Below, one piece after another: positions 35,290 to 45,964 of a stretch of DNA of 64,000 bases. A model generated the notes under the pieces. That model saw only the letters and a program-made list of their open reading frames with translations. It ran no database searches and was not told the origin of the DNA. Where the stretch lies: the NCBI GenBank assembly GCA_022818135.1, contig JAFMSR010000010.1:17114222-17178221 (forward strand). Reading direction: 5' to 3'. The DNA comes from Saxidomus purpurata (lineage: Eukaryota; Mollusca; Bivalvia; Venerida; Veneridae). Every line of letters begins with the position of its first letter. Position 1 is the first letter of the stretch. The translations under genes were made by a program, and so were the position numbers.

Positions 35290-35815
35290 CAATTAATGCC
35301 CTTAAACATTCTATTTTATATCCCCGAAACGAAGTTTGTGGCAGGCGTGGGTGGCGGGGGATATATAGGAGTCACCCTGTAGACGGTCGGTCATTCGGTC
35401 CGTTGCATTTCTCGGAGCATACCTTGAAAACTACTGGTAGTAATTCAACACAACTTCATAAATGGTCAAGCACAATGTGAGGAAGAGCAGTGTGCAAGCA
35501 CTATAACTCTATTTTGACAAATTACAGAGTTATTGCTCTTTGTTACTTTCCTTGTCCGGAGCATAACTTGAAGACGTCGGGTTGGAAATCAATACAACTT
35601 CATACAATGATCAAGCGCAATGACAGGAAGTGCAGTGCACAAGAACCATAACACTATCTTGACTATTTACAGAGTCCTTGCCTTTTGTTAATTTCCTTGT
35701 CCGGAGCATACCTTCAAAATAACTGGTTGGAAGTCTTTCAAGTCAATACAACTTCATATAAAGGTCATAGTACAGTGTATAAGAACTCTATCTTGACAGA
35801 GTTATTGCCAAGAAC
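35290..35815. repeat. bivalve-type tandem repeat, three units
   Basis: Units of about 143 bp are anchored by TTGTCCGGAGCATAMCTTGAA (near 35411, 35552, 35697), followed by CAATACAACTTCATA and CTATCTTGACAGAGTTATTGC. The block opens with ATATCCCCGAAACGAAGTTTG. A 69-codon frame at 35271-35480 is only repeat. Confidence 0.75.
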
Positions 35816-35827
35816 AATAAATATATT

Positions 35828-37800
35828 TTAGTTTTTACAAGGTATTCTTTCACTAATAATCTCTTCAGTTGACAAAGCAGTCTTGCGGGGGAGGGGGGTA
35901 TTAATGACAATTAGTGATAAGTCTAGTTTTTGTTTAATATCTTCAATGTATAAGAAAATGAATAGCCGTACACAAATGCTTTTTAAACTCTTGCCAACTG
36001 TCATACGAAGAGCGGCAAGAATGTTTGTCTTTACTGTGTAATTTCTTCGAAGTACTCTCCCTTGGACTGCATGGACTTTATAGACAAAGAGGGCAACTTG
36101 GCGGTACACTGTACTGCTTATCTATCGGTATAGAAGCGATATGTGTTTCTAAGCGCACAGAGACATGATTTAAAGTTATGCCTCACAGCATGAGTATTCA
36201 ACGAAGACTTGCCAAGTCTTTTATCTCGATTGTTTGAACTTTTAATGCTTTTCTTTTTCAGATAGTCTTGTATTGGGACTGCGTGATTTGTGGGACAAAT
36301 AGCTTGATGGTGTGACAGTACACTGTTGGCGTTTCGTTGCGAGATGGTACACAACATGATAGAAATAGTTGCTAAATATCGGAGCTGCACCACTTTTTTC
36401 AGCTTAGCAGGTTACTCGATATACTTTGCAGGACCAAAACGAGCTTTCATCCCCTGACGGTTTTCTTACATTAAGAGTCAGATGAATCCTTGATCCAATT
36501 CATAGAAATTAATAACACTACCATTGAAAGAAAGGCTGGACTGGCTGTTGTTGTGAATAACAATCCATGCAGACAACTTACGGAGGTATGAGTGATTTTA
36601 ATCTAAAATTGAAATACTTTCAAAAGTAGTATTATTTTAAATATTTATGTTTAAATATGAAAATAAAACAAAGAAAACAATATGTTACACCGCTTCTTTT
36701 AAAGTTATATGAGTTTGAACTAACCCACCAAATTTTGTTATTTACAATCTGATTTTAAAACAAAAAGCAACAAAAGATTCAATTCTTATTTCTGTATATA
36801 TAATGATGGTGAAATAAGTTCAATATGTATCTAGAAAACATCTATCTTTTATTCAAAATGATTATCAGGAATATATAGGAAACAGGTTTTATAAATGTTT
36901 CCAAATTTTTTGTTTTTTCCAGATTGTTTTGTTTGCCAGTACATTTTTAGATTTTTGTTATTTTTACAAAAATATCAATTGTCAAATTACATACAATTTG
37001 ATTTTTCCAAATTAGAATTCATGAAATCTTTTAGCATACGCTGAGCTTAGACAAAAAGCAGTGGTTTGTATATAAAACAATGATAATATTCAAAGTCCCA
37101 TGAGCACTTTGGATGTAACAACTACTTGAAACTTTTATATAAATAAAGATTTTTTATATTCGAAACTTACCGTCAGTTGTACAAAAATCAACAATAGCGT
37201 TGCTATTTAAATAGAAAGCGCATGCCATAAAAAAGGGTAGTTTTTTTTTAAAAATAATGATACTGTAGAAAGGCAATGTAAGGCTTTAATAATATAATAA
37301 TGTTTAAAATAATGAAATTCACCGGGAATGTTTTAAACTACAATGTACATGTATGATTATATATGCAAATCATTTTTTTAATTTATAATAAAATTCTACA
37401 TTAAAAAGTTTGATCAAGCATCACTTAAGGTGTACAATAAATACCATATTTGAAACAAATCGAAGTCACCATGATACAAGACTCTAAAATGTAATTTTTG
37501 GTTTGAATTGATCATATGTTTCTATTTTTATATTCGTATAATATGCTTAGTTTGTAGTGATTTTTACAATTACTAGCTAGATTAACTATTTACTCAAAAT
37601 ATTTCACATATCGCTGTAGACAAATTAAACAAGGATGTCAGACTTGAAAATACACCGTTCACGTTTGCAGTAGTCTATACATTAAGCAAACTGTAACTTT
37701 CAAATGCAATGACAATTTAAACATATGATGAAGTAAATGCAATGGTTACAAAAAACTATTGCAAGCCGAGTTTAAACACGAATGTGATGTTGGCCCTATT
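35828..37800. repeat. dispersed duplicated segment, copy C
   Basis: It corresponds to 6.6-6.9 kb (first 300 bp), 9.9-10.96 kb (36264 onward) and 11.8-13.5 kb (36848 onward). Anchors include the identical 20-mer GATGAATCCTTGATCCAATT at 36481. Two minus frames are open here (35828-36109, LFVYKVHAVQGRVLRRNY; 36118-36393, MVQLRYLATISIMLCTISQ) but both are broken in the other copies. A CDS is therefore not claimed. The original sequence may have been a transposon or a decayed gene. Confidence 0.5.
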
Positions 37801-39955
37801 TCGCCCACACATGTATCATTGTACTTTAAAACAATAAAGTATGTCAAAGAGTCACAATCAAAGCAAGTCAAAGGGAGTTTAGAAATAAGTATGCAAAACT
37901 GCACAAACAGTCAAAATTTAATTTATCTAGCTTGAAAAACAAAAACTAGATCAAAGGTCAAGATCAGCCTAAGTCACAGTTGAAATCTGCATTCAAACTG
38001 TACATATGATTCCTATTTCATTGTTGTAACTTCCAAAACAGGAAATAGGTCAGTAGATCAAGCTGAAGGTCAGCCAATTTCGAAGTTGAAATCTATATGC
38101 ATAACTGTGTGCATGGTCCAAATTTCATTAATATAACGTCAAAAATAGAAAGAAGGTCAGTAGGTCAAAGTCAAAGTAAATGTGCACTTGGCGCGTATAG
38201 CCCTATATTAAAGTCTTAAACCCCAGTTTAAAGTCTGATATGTATAATCATTGTTTTAACGAGTCACATGACACTTTAAACAGTGGTTTCAGCTTATTTG
38301 ATTGGTCGTCTCTTAAACTATGGGTTTAACAGGCTTTAAACTACGGTTTAAGACTTTAAACCACAGTTTAAGAATAAATGAGCAAACGGCACCTGAAACT
38401 ATGGGTATAAGAGGTGTTAAACTATGGGTTTAACAGTTAAACCTATAGTTTAAAGGATTAATGTGCATTTCGCTTGCCATAAATACCAGTACAATGCTAT
38501 TTCTAAGGTTTAAATATTGATATTACTGTGTTGTATGGTAACTAATGCAATCAGACAATACAAAAGCATGTCAGGTACCATTCACTTTCCCAAACGCCTG
38601 TCAAACACAAATTATACCCAATATCGACATAAGATAGGTATAAAATCTAGTTTAAGTGTTGATTTTACAAAGAGGTAGTTAAACAAAAGTATTCAATGTA
38701 ATACAAGCGTTGCGCTGTGAAAAAAACATATTAATGAAAAATTATATCATATAGTGCAATAAAAACACTTTTAGAATAGAGTTGTGTTTCTTCTGTTAAG
38801 CACACCCCTTTCGAAAAACTGAAACTGGTTTCGGTCCAGTGCACACATGCCGTTGTTACTAAAATTGGAAAACCTTCAAACGGCTTCTCCCCATGATCCA
38901 ATAGATGGAATTTCACCAAACCCTTGCACATTCCCCCTTTCGAAACCGTGACAGGGAATGTTTTTGGTTCATTGCAAACAGGGCCAATGTTACTAAAAAT
39001 AGAAAATATATTTAAATTTTATGTAGTTATTGCCTTTTTTTACTTTGTACATTGCCTGCAAAGCCATTGTGTCTGCACATTTATCATTTATTCATGGCAC
39101 TGTTCAAACTGCGTTCATCATTTATTAATCGATAGCACAATTCAAGCTGTGTTTTATATGTGTAGTAAAACATACTTATCTCTCCTTGTACTTTTGAACT
39201 GATGTTTCTTTTGTTTTGTGACCAGCGCATAAGTAGGGGAATTAATCACTTCCAATGATATCTCTTGTAATAATTAAGAATCCTACCTCTGTGCTATTTT
39301 TGAGCGTATACCCTTTTTTGGCAGCCTGAGATTTAATTCCGACGAACTACACGGTATCCATAGTTTTAGATATTTAATGAACAAAGGTATGAGAGTGATC
39401 TGGTCCAATGCGATTTGACCAATGTTCTGCCGTCTGCTATCATGTCGAATCTTTGAAGAAAGCGGCAACTATTTTGTCGAGCTAATCAGACCAGACTACA
39501 AGATCAACTGATTTGACACGCAACTGAAAGGTTGCAAGGAATATACCTAGATTCTCTACACCAGGCAGGTTGCAGGACAACCTTCTTAACAGTTAACAAA
39601 CGTCAATAAATAAACATAAACAGTATATGTTAGTTAAGCCTCTTGTTTCAAACTACAAAAGAAGGAATTTCTGAGTTCTGAGTTATAACGTTAGTAGAAA
39701 GGGCATTTTATCATGCAGTAATGTTGAAGACGTCCTACATACAATTAATGACCTTGGTTAGTACAACCACCTGTTATAAAATAAAACCGGTAACCAAAAT
39801 CAGCCATGAAAAGCATTTAAACAGCTGAGCTGAGCTTATAAGTGGTTTTAATTCAGGGGTTTTAACTAGTGGCTTTTACAATGGTTGTAAAGTGAATTTT
39901 TCCTTCCAAAAGTCTATTCACTGGAAGATGGTGTTCGACACTGGTTTGATGTTAT
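37800..39955. other. intergenic DNA with repeat scraps
   Basis: Apart from the palindrome cluster at 38.2-38.5 kb, there is a decayed CAAGGTCAAGATCAGCC-type bivalve repeat at about 37850-38190. Frames such as 38924-39202 have no signature. No gene is supported. Confidence 0.4.
38195..38475. repeat. cluster of AAACYRYGGTTT palindromes
   Basis: CTTAAACCCCAGTTTAAAG, TAAACTATGGGTTTAAC, TTTAAACTACGGTTTAAG, TTTAAACCACAGTTTAAG, TTAAACTATGGGTTTAAC and TTAAACCTATAGTTTAAAG follow one another within 280 bp. Neighbouring motifs can pair with each other as well as fold on themselves. This is probably a foldback element built from short inverted units. Confidence 0.65.
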
Positions 39956-39958
39956 ATA

Positions 39959-40193
39959 CACTCAGTTCCACTTGTTAATGCACTTTTTAATTTTAAATAT
40001 TTGAATATTTAGCAGACTTATCAGCTTCAATTTTCGCACACTATATCTCATGTGTATTTGTCATTGATCGATTGCAAAATCTAAAAGTTCGCCATATGTA
40101 CGTAAACAGACTCAATATTTTGGTACAAAATTATATAGGCCAATGACGAAAACCACAGAAAACAAAGCGTACACTTTCTTTTGGAACTGAGTG
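39959..40193. mobile_element. Tc1/mariner-type MITE, copy 1
   Basis: The ends CACTCAGTTCCA and GGAACTGAGTG are inverted, with TA on each side (39957-39958 and 40194-40195). The body shares CAGCTTCAATTTTCGCACACTATATC with the copy at 56554-56819. At 235 bp it has no transposase, so it must be moved in trans. Confidence 0.8.
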
Positions 40194-40199
40194 TAAATA

Positions 40200-41340
40200 T
40201 ATATACTATACATCATTTTTGGCATATCAAATGCTGACAAACTGTTACTCTAATTTTCATTAGTTCTGTCATGTTCATATGTACCAGTACATAACATAAA
40301 CTATATTGTTTCAACCATTAACAACCATTTTACCACTAAAACAGATTTATTCAAACCACTTATTTCGTTACATGTAGTAATGATACATTTAGTTCTGGTC
40401 ACCAGTCATTCAGTTTGTCTATTTTCCCAATCATGAGTTCTTCATTCGCTTCTGCAGCGTATTTTGTTGTTACAAACTCTATAAGTAGAAATTTTGCCTG
40501 ATACATCCGTCTGTACATTTGTCTGTCCGGCTGTTTTACCATTTGTCCGGTTGTTTGTCAATTTGTCTGTTTGACTGTCTGTCCATTTATTTTAATGTTC
40601 TTACAGAATATACTTTCCGGCTGATTTCAACCAATTTTCACAGAAATTTACGTTGGCTAGCTGTTTTCAAAAGTCATTCAAATGTTGGATTGCATAAAGA
40701 ATTCTAGTTGCACTGGCAACAGACATGGCAAACTTTGAAAACATTCTGGTCCAAAGCTGCAGGACCAAAGCTTTGGTGATCTCTCTTACGAAAGCCTCGA
40801 ATATGGCGATGTACATGTAACAGAAGAAACTAGAAATACGATATTGTCCTTTTTTAAGAGTCCATGCTTTTCGCTTATTCATTCATCCTATGGACTTCAT
40901 TCTATACTGTCATTAAAGCCAAAGTGCACAAGCAAATGTATATATTTTGATAATAAATGATAAACTGTACATATGCATGATGCATCTATCATGACAGCAC
41001 ACTTTGGCAAGTAGGCTAAGGTCACTAAATACATTTATTTGTTTCTTACGACATACATTTCGGATGCAATATTTAAAAAAAAACTGAACGAAAGTGCTAA
41101 AAGGTTGCCATGGTCTTGACAAATTCACCAGGGGAGAAATTCTGCAGTCGGCTGGGACTATTAGCAATCTAAACAAAATGACAATGTTGCTGGTAGAAGG
41201 GTTAGATTTCACCAGTCTGGCATTATCTGTGACCTTATAATATTTTAATCTGATTTTGTTTCCATTTGCAACACTTCCTTATGAGTGAAAAATACGTATT
41301 CAAACTTATAGCATGGCAGGCTATTTTATTATTTTAATCG
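40200..41340. other. intergenic DNA, nothing recognised
   Basis: A decayed repeat head (TCCGTCTGTACATTTGTCTG, near 40507) is visible. The 60-100-codon frames on both strands (for example minus 40667-40882 and 40913-41212) show no domain. Confidence 0.35.
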
Positions 41341-41344
41341 TTCT

Positions 41345-42365
41345 GATTTCATAGAGATAGCTTCTTAAATAGGGGATACATCTCTTAAATTCGGAGACAT
41401 CTAATATCATTCTTTTAATAGAGATATCTCACAATGTTTTGAAAGACATCTCCCAAGTCTAAAGAGATGAATGTATCTCTCAATGAAATAGAGACATATC
41501 TCTACCGTACAGAGATATATCTTCTACCTTAAAATATACATCTGAAAGAAATATCTCTTAAAAACAGTGAGATATCTTTTAAACTTTTGGAGATATGTAC
41601 ATTTCTAATCATGAGATATATCTGTGTTTCGAAGAGCGATATCTTTATTTTTGCTGTCAAGATGTATCTTTTTTCATTAGAAAGATATGTTATCATTTTG
41701 CAAAGATATCTCTGAAAAATTGAGAGATATCTCTAAACAGTACAATTTATACATTTTTGGCCATATCAATTGCTCCCTTACACGAGGCTTTCGGAGACCA
41801 TGGATAAAAGCGGGAACTAAATGCTTTCGAATTATGGGCCACGGGGGTTAATATTAAGTGTACATTTGTCTTAGAAGCACTGGTTCATTAAAAAGAAAGA
41901 CTTATTCAGATTTTGGTTGTTGTTTTTTTGCAAAACATAAAATGTTCCTAATAATGCGAATTACTTTCTCCGCTGAGGAAAGCAGAGAATGGTTTATTAG
42001 TCAAAAACAAAGGTATCATCGGAGGATCTGTTACTGGGAAAGATATCTCTCACAAATATTTTTGAAATATACCTCTTGTCTTTTAAGAGATATCTGTTTT
42101 GTTCCATAGATATCTCTATTGCCTAACAAGATATCTTTCAAAAAGTGATATCTCTTTTGCTTACAGAGATATCTCTGTAACAGTAAAATTATCTCTGTAG
42201 CTTTGAGAGATATCTCTGTAATTGATGTAAAACAGTTAAGAAATATCTCTTATAAAGTTTAGAAGATATCTTTCTGTGATGCAAAGATATCTCTCAGTGT
42301 GAAAGAGGTATCTCTATTAAAACGGAAGATATGTTTTTGAAATTAGAAAGATATCTCTTTTTTAA
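41345..42365. repeat. array of spaced GAGATATCTC palindromes
   Basis: Two blocks, 41345-41740 and 42037-42365, carry about fifteen exact GATATCT cores, mostly within AGAGATATCTCT, and a similar number of one-mismatch versions (AGACATCTC, AGATATATCT, AAATATCTCT, AGATATGT). They are separated by 15-35 bases of otherwise unrelated sequence. The 300 bp between the blocks lack the motif. It is neither a simple microsatellite nor a normal tandem repeat, because the spacers do not match each other. See findings. Confidence 0.85.
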
Positions 42366-42369
42366 TAAA

Positions 42370-43095
42370 ATGACTTTGCAATAACATATCAGATAGGCTA
42401 TACTGCTTGAAAGATATTTACCGAACAATTATTCTGTATTCAAAAAGTGTCCCTTCACTTGTAATCGAATTTATATTTTTACCCCGTCGGCAGAGCAAGG
42501 ATAAAGAGAACACATTTTTTCATCTATAAACGGAAATAAATGTTGTTTTTTTCTCGGCCTTAGTAACTAAACAAGTATGGCACTATTGATAAATAAAAAG
42601 TCGTTGGCAGACTTATGAAAAATATAAATAAAAAGGTGATAGTGTTTGGTCATAAAAATATATCTATACAAGGTTAAGGGACTCGTCAGCAGAAACAACA
42701 CATTCGCTCATAACTGTCATAAATGTTTTAACAGTCATTACATTGCATGTATCATCAAAGTTTATTAGATACATACAGAGATATATAGAGAGGGAATCGA
42801 TTGTTTAGAGGATACACATCTCTCTCTCTCTCTCTCTCTTAGTCCGAAATGGGATTTAGGAAAAGGAATATAAGACCCTCGATACATAGTCAAAGCAGTA
42901 TAGAGGTACATGTATTTCTATATATTTCTGTATTTTATGCTTTTATTTTAATATATAAATTTCCGTTTTTTAATTTATAATAAGGGTTTGTGAAAGTATT
43001 GAATTTGATTTTTATGGAAGGCCACAATAAGATTGTGATGTATATACAAATTATTTAAAGTTCTATTTGTGCTACCTTCTTGAAATAAAGACTAC

Positions 43096-43180
<85 letters not shown>

Positions 43181-44030
43181 CATAACGCGCGGTTTAACTG
43201 AGGCTGATGTTTCCTTAAAAGAAGTCCCGAAAATTATCTATTTCGTTTCTATTCTTTTATTAACTTGCCATTTGCATATGTAGCTGATATGCTCGTGTTC
43301 TTGATGCAATCATGCCTGTTTTAACACTACATCGCGTTTTCAACGTCCTACAAGAATCATTCTAATATGCCTACGGTATATTTCTACAGTCAATTCGAGT
43401 GCATTAATATGATTAAAGCACTCGGAAAAGAAGGCGGAGTTTCGGACAAGGAAGTAGCTCCTTCTGACTTTTCTAATTTACTCCCTCGCAGGAAATAAAT
43501 TATAGAAATAGAAATAATATCTGTATAAATACATCAGGCGCATGAAATAGTTGTGTTTAAGAACCTAAATATTATTTTTGATTGCGTCAAGTACAGCCTT
43601 ACAATACCTTCACCTTGTTTTCCCCTTAAAAAGGCTAAGAAAATTCTGGATTGACGTCATACAATGTTTTGATTCCGGGAGACAAAAAAATGAACGAAAA
43701 CGTTGACGTCATCACACTGACGTCATTACTCCACGTTAAAACGTTGTACAGTTCAAATTAACGATACGCATTTATATCGATTGGCTGCTTTGTTAGGTTC
43801 TGAATCTGACGTCTTCTGCATAATGTCAGTCAGGTATTTCTTTTTATATTTTATGTATTAGATGATTAAACTAAAATAAGTTTGTATAATATAGTTATGT
43901 TTGATATCTTGAATGGTTGCCCGAATAGGGGAGTGAATTCCAACAGCTACTATTTATGCTGTTTTACACATTACCGCCGAACCGAAAAAGAGGTCCGTAG
44001 TAGTTACGATAGTTTTCAAAAAATCGGCTT
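42370..44030. other. intergenic DNA with microsatellites
   Basis: It contains a (CT)n run at 42811-42839 and the (ATT)n run at 43097-43182, otherwise unmatched sequence. No exon is seen. Confidence 0.45.
43097..43182. repeat. (ATT)n microsatellite
   Basis: An imperfect ATC/ATT trinucleotide tract of about 28 units with one AATT interruption. Confidence 0.95.
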
Positions 44031-44035
44031 ATAAT

Positions 44036-44208
44036 CGCAATAATCTATGTCTTGGAGTGCTTTATCGAAATTGAAGCATTTCCCGTCGGTGATGTGCCTG
44101 CATAATAAGTCACTCGGCTTCGCCCTCGTGAATTATTCCGCCAGGCACATCACCTCCGGGGAATGCTTCAATTTCGATAAAGCACTCCAAGCCATAGATT
44201 ATTTCTTA
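44036..44208. mobile_element. hairpin element with GAAGCC-type loop
   Basis: AATAATCTATGTCTTGGAGTG..AGCATTTCCC..GGTGATGTGCCTG (44039-44102) is matched inverted by CAGGCACATCACC..GGGGAATGCTTC..CACTCCAAGCCATAGATTATTT (44142-44205). Arms are about 70 bp at roughly 90% identity, around a 40-base spacer with TCGGCTTCGCCCTCG. Transcribed, it would form a very stable hairpin. Confidence 0.8.
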
Positions 44209-44209
44209 A

Positions 44210-45600
44210 ATAAATGCTAGAGACTGATGAACTATTTGTTTAAAAAATGTATAAAGACTAGGACAGCGCCACTTATATGGGAAGGAAGTTACAGATTTAT
44301 CTCTGCCAAGTTTTCGTGTATGGACATAAGACTTGAGAGGTATGATCGACTGTTTTACTACCTGTCCGTCCGTACCTCCATCCCGAAGAAGAATTACATA
44401 TATGTTTAAAAACACTTTTGAATCAACTTTTCTGTTTAATCGCGTTGTATTTTTTATGTTTGTACGATGAAACATTTTGCCATTAGTTTTAGATAACCAC
44501 TTTTTACAGGAAAAATCTTTACCTGCAAGTGTTTCATAACCTTTTGTATTTAAGAAGAATATTTCCATTTAAATGCAAGGAAAGAACTCAGTTTTATACG
44601 GGAACGCGTATACGCCACCATTCGCTAGTTGCTATATACTTGCTAATTATTCTGTCATGAAGCCAGCGTTCCTAGACTCGTGTCAATAATTTCTCGCTAA
44701 AACGCTTCAACGTTTTTACATTGGACATGGTTATTGAATCATATTTTTAGCGTCAATATAGTACATATTTATTTATATTGTTTGCATGTTTATAAAATAT
44801 ATTGACCGTTACAGAAAAATACCAGTCTTAATACGTAAATATCTTTCGTTGTTGTATGAGATAATATGACATATAATCGCGCAATAATTTCTCATTCTTA
44901 CATCTATGGCTTCATGTTGACGTACATGCGTTTCCATAGTTTTACGTGAGACAAAATAAGACATCGGTTTTAACAACAAAAATGACTTAGTGACTGTATT
45001 TGAAATTTGCATACGTCTGATAAGGTAAATATTCACTAAATCTAGCAAAATCAGGAACATTTGTCGGAACATGTACACTATATATTTATTATAAATACAG
45101 GCCATAGTCACAGGTTATCCTGTACAATACAATATCACAAACCCTATAAATTATTAACTTCTCGAGTTATGTGCGTTTGTTTCTAGTAAAACTTTATACT
45201 TCCTAAAGGAATTAATTTTACAAGTTATTGTCCGTTATTTGATAATATCTGTATGGTATCTTATGTTATTTGATAATATCTGTATGGCATTCTCTGTTAT
45301 AGACACGCATGTCAGTTAGCAATTATATTATGGCCTTTTCGATAATTCGATAACATATTTGACATTTATGGACCGACATGCTAACACCACAGGACCGCAC
45401 GCGAACACTATGCTAGTAAATTTGGATGTACACATGTTGAAATAATTCGCACAACAGTTCAAATGAGTCACTATATATGTAATTTACTAAAGGACGAGCC
45501 ACAAATTGACCATGTTTTTGTCTTTCCAGCTATTAGCTATATGTGTTTTGCCATTTGGAGTTGTCGCTCTTACTCCTGTATTAATGTTGTGCAGAATCTT
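44210..45600. other. intergenic DNA, one anonymous 120-codon frame
   Basis: A minus frame at 44206-44568 (FLNTKGYETLAGKDFSCKKW...) starts next to the hairpin element and runs through a repeat scrap containing TGTCCGTCCGTACC. It shows no family motif and no splice context, so I do not call a gene. Confidence 0.35.
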
Positions 45601-45639
45601 GGTACGCGATTTTACCTCGGGGTCGGGAAGTATACGCCT

Positions 45640-45960
45640 GTTGCAGCATTATCAGGTGAAATGGCATAGCAACCTCCATTTGTGCCACAATGGAAATCAG
45701 TTCTTACGTTTTGGTCCCGCCTTTGTTATACTGGTATTTGTCGACTTACTAAACGGATGGCACCATGGACTACAAATACAGCTGGTCAGTTTTGCAAGAA
45801 CTGGTATTTAGTAGTTAAAAATAAACTAGCGGAGTGTAATGCAACAGTATACAGCAATCTTTCAAACTCTTCACCAAATTTGGTTATAAATATAATTGAT
45901 AAGTATATAGCTAATTGGAGACAAGGTATTAATAGCTCGGCAAAGCACGAAATAAGTTGA
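45640..45960 (+). mobile_element. small LINE fragment, plus strand
   Basis: The plus frame ends NIIDKYIANWRQGINSSAKH. It resembles the 'D.YIQNW...IN.SSKL..Y' stretch found between reverse transcriptase and C-terminal zinc motif in mollusc LINEs such as the one at 31-32 kb. Earlier frames in the region (45506-45811) are not obviously related. Small and uncertain. Confidence 0.35.
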
Positions 45961-45964
45961 GATC

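Noticed and set aside
41345..42365. GATATC array as a CRISPR array
   Set aside because: Motif is too short and variable, spacers are irregular, and the context is an animal genome.
44206..44568. 120-codon minus-strand frame
   Set aside because: No motif, begins beside a hairpin element and crosses a decayed repeat head; frames of this length occur by chance in 64 kb.
45506..45811. 101-codon frame with hydrophobic start (FLSFQLLAICVLPFGVVALT) as a secreted or membrane protein
   Set aside because: No start context or splice partner, overlaps another frame that looks LINE-derived.
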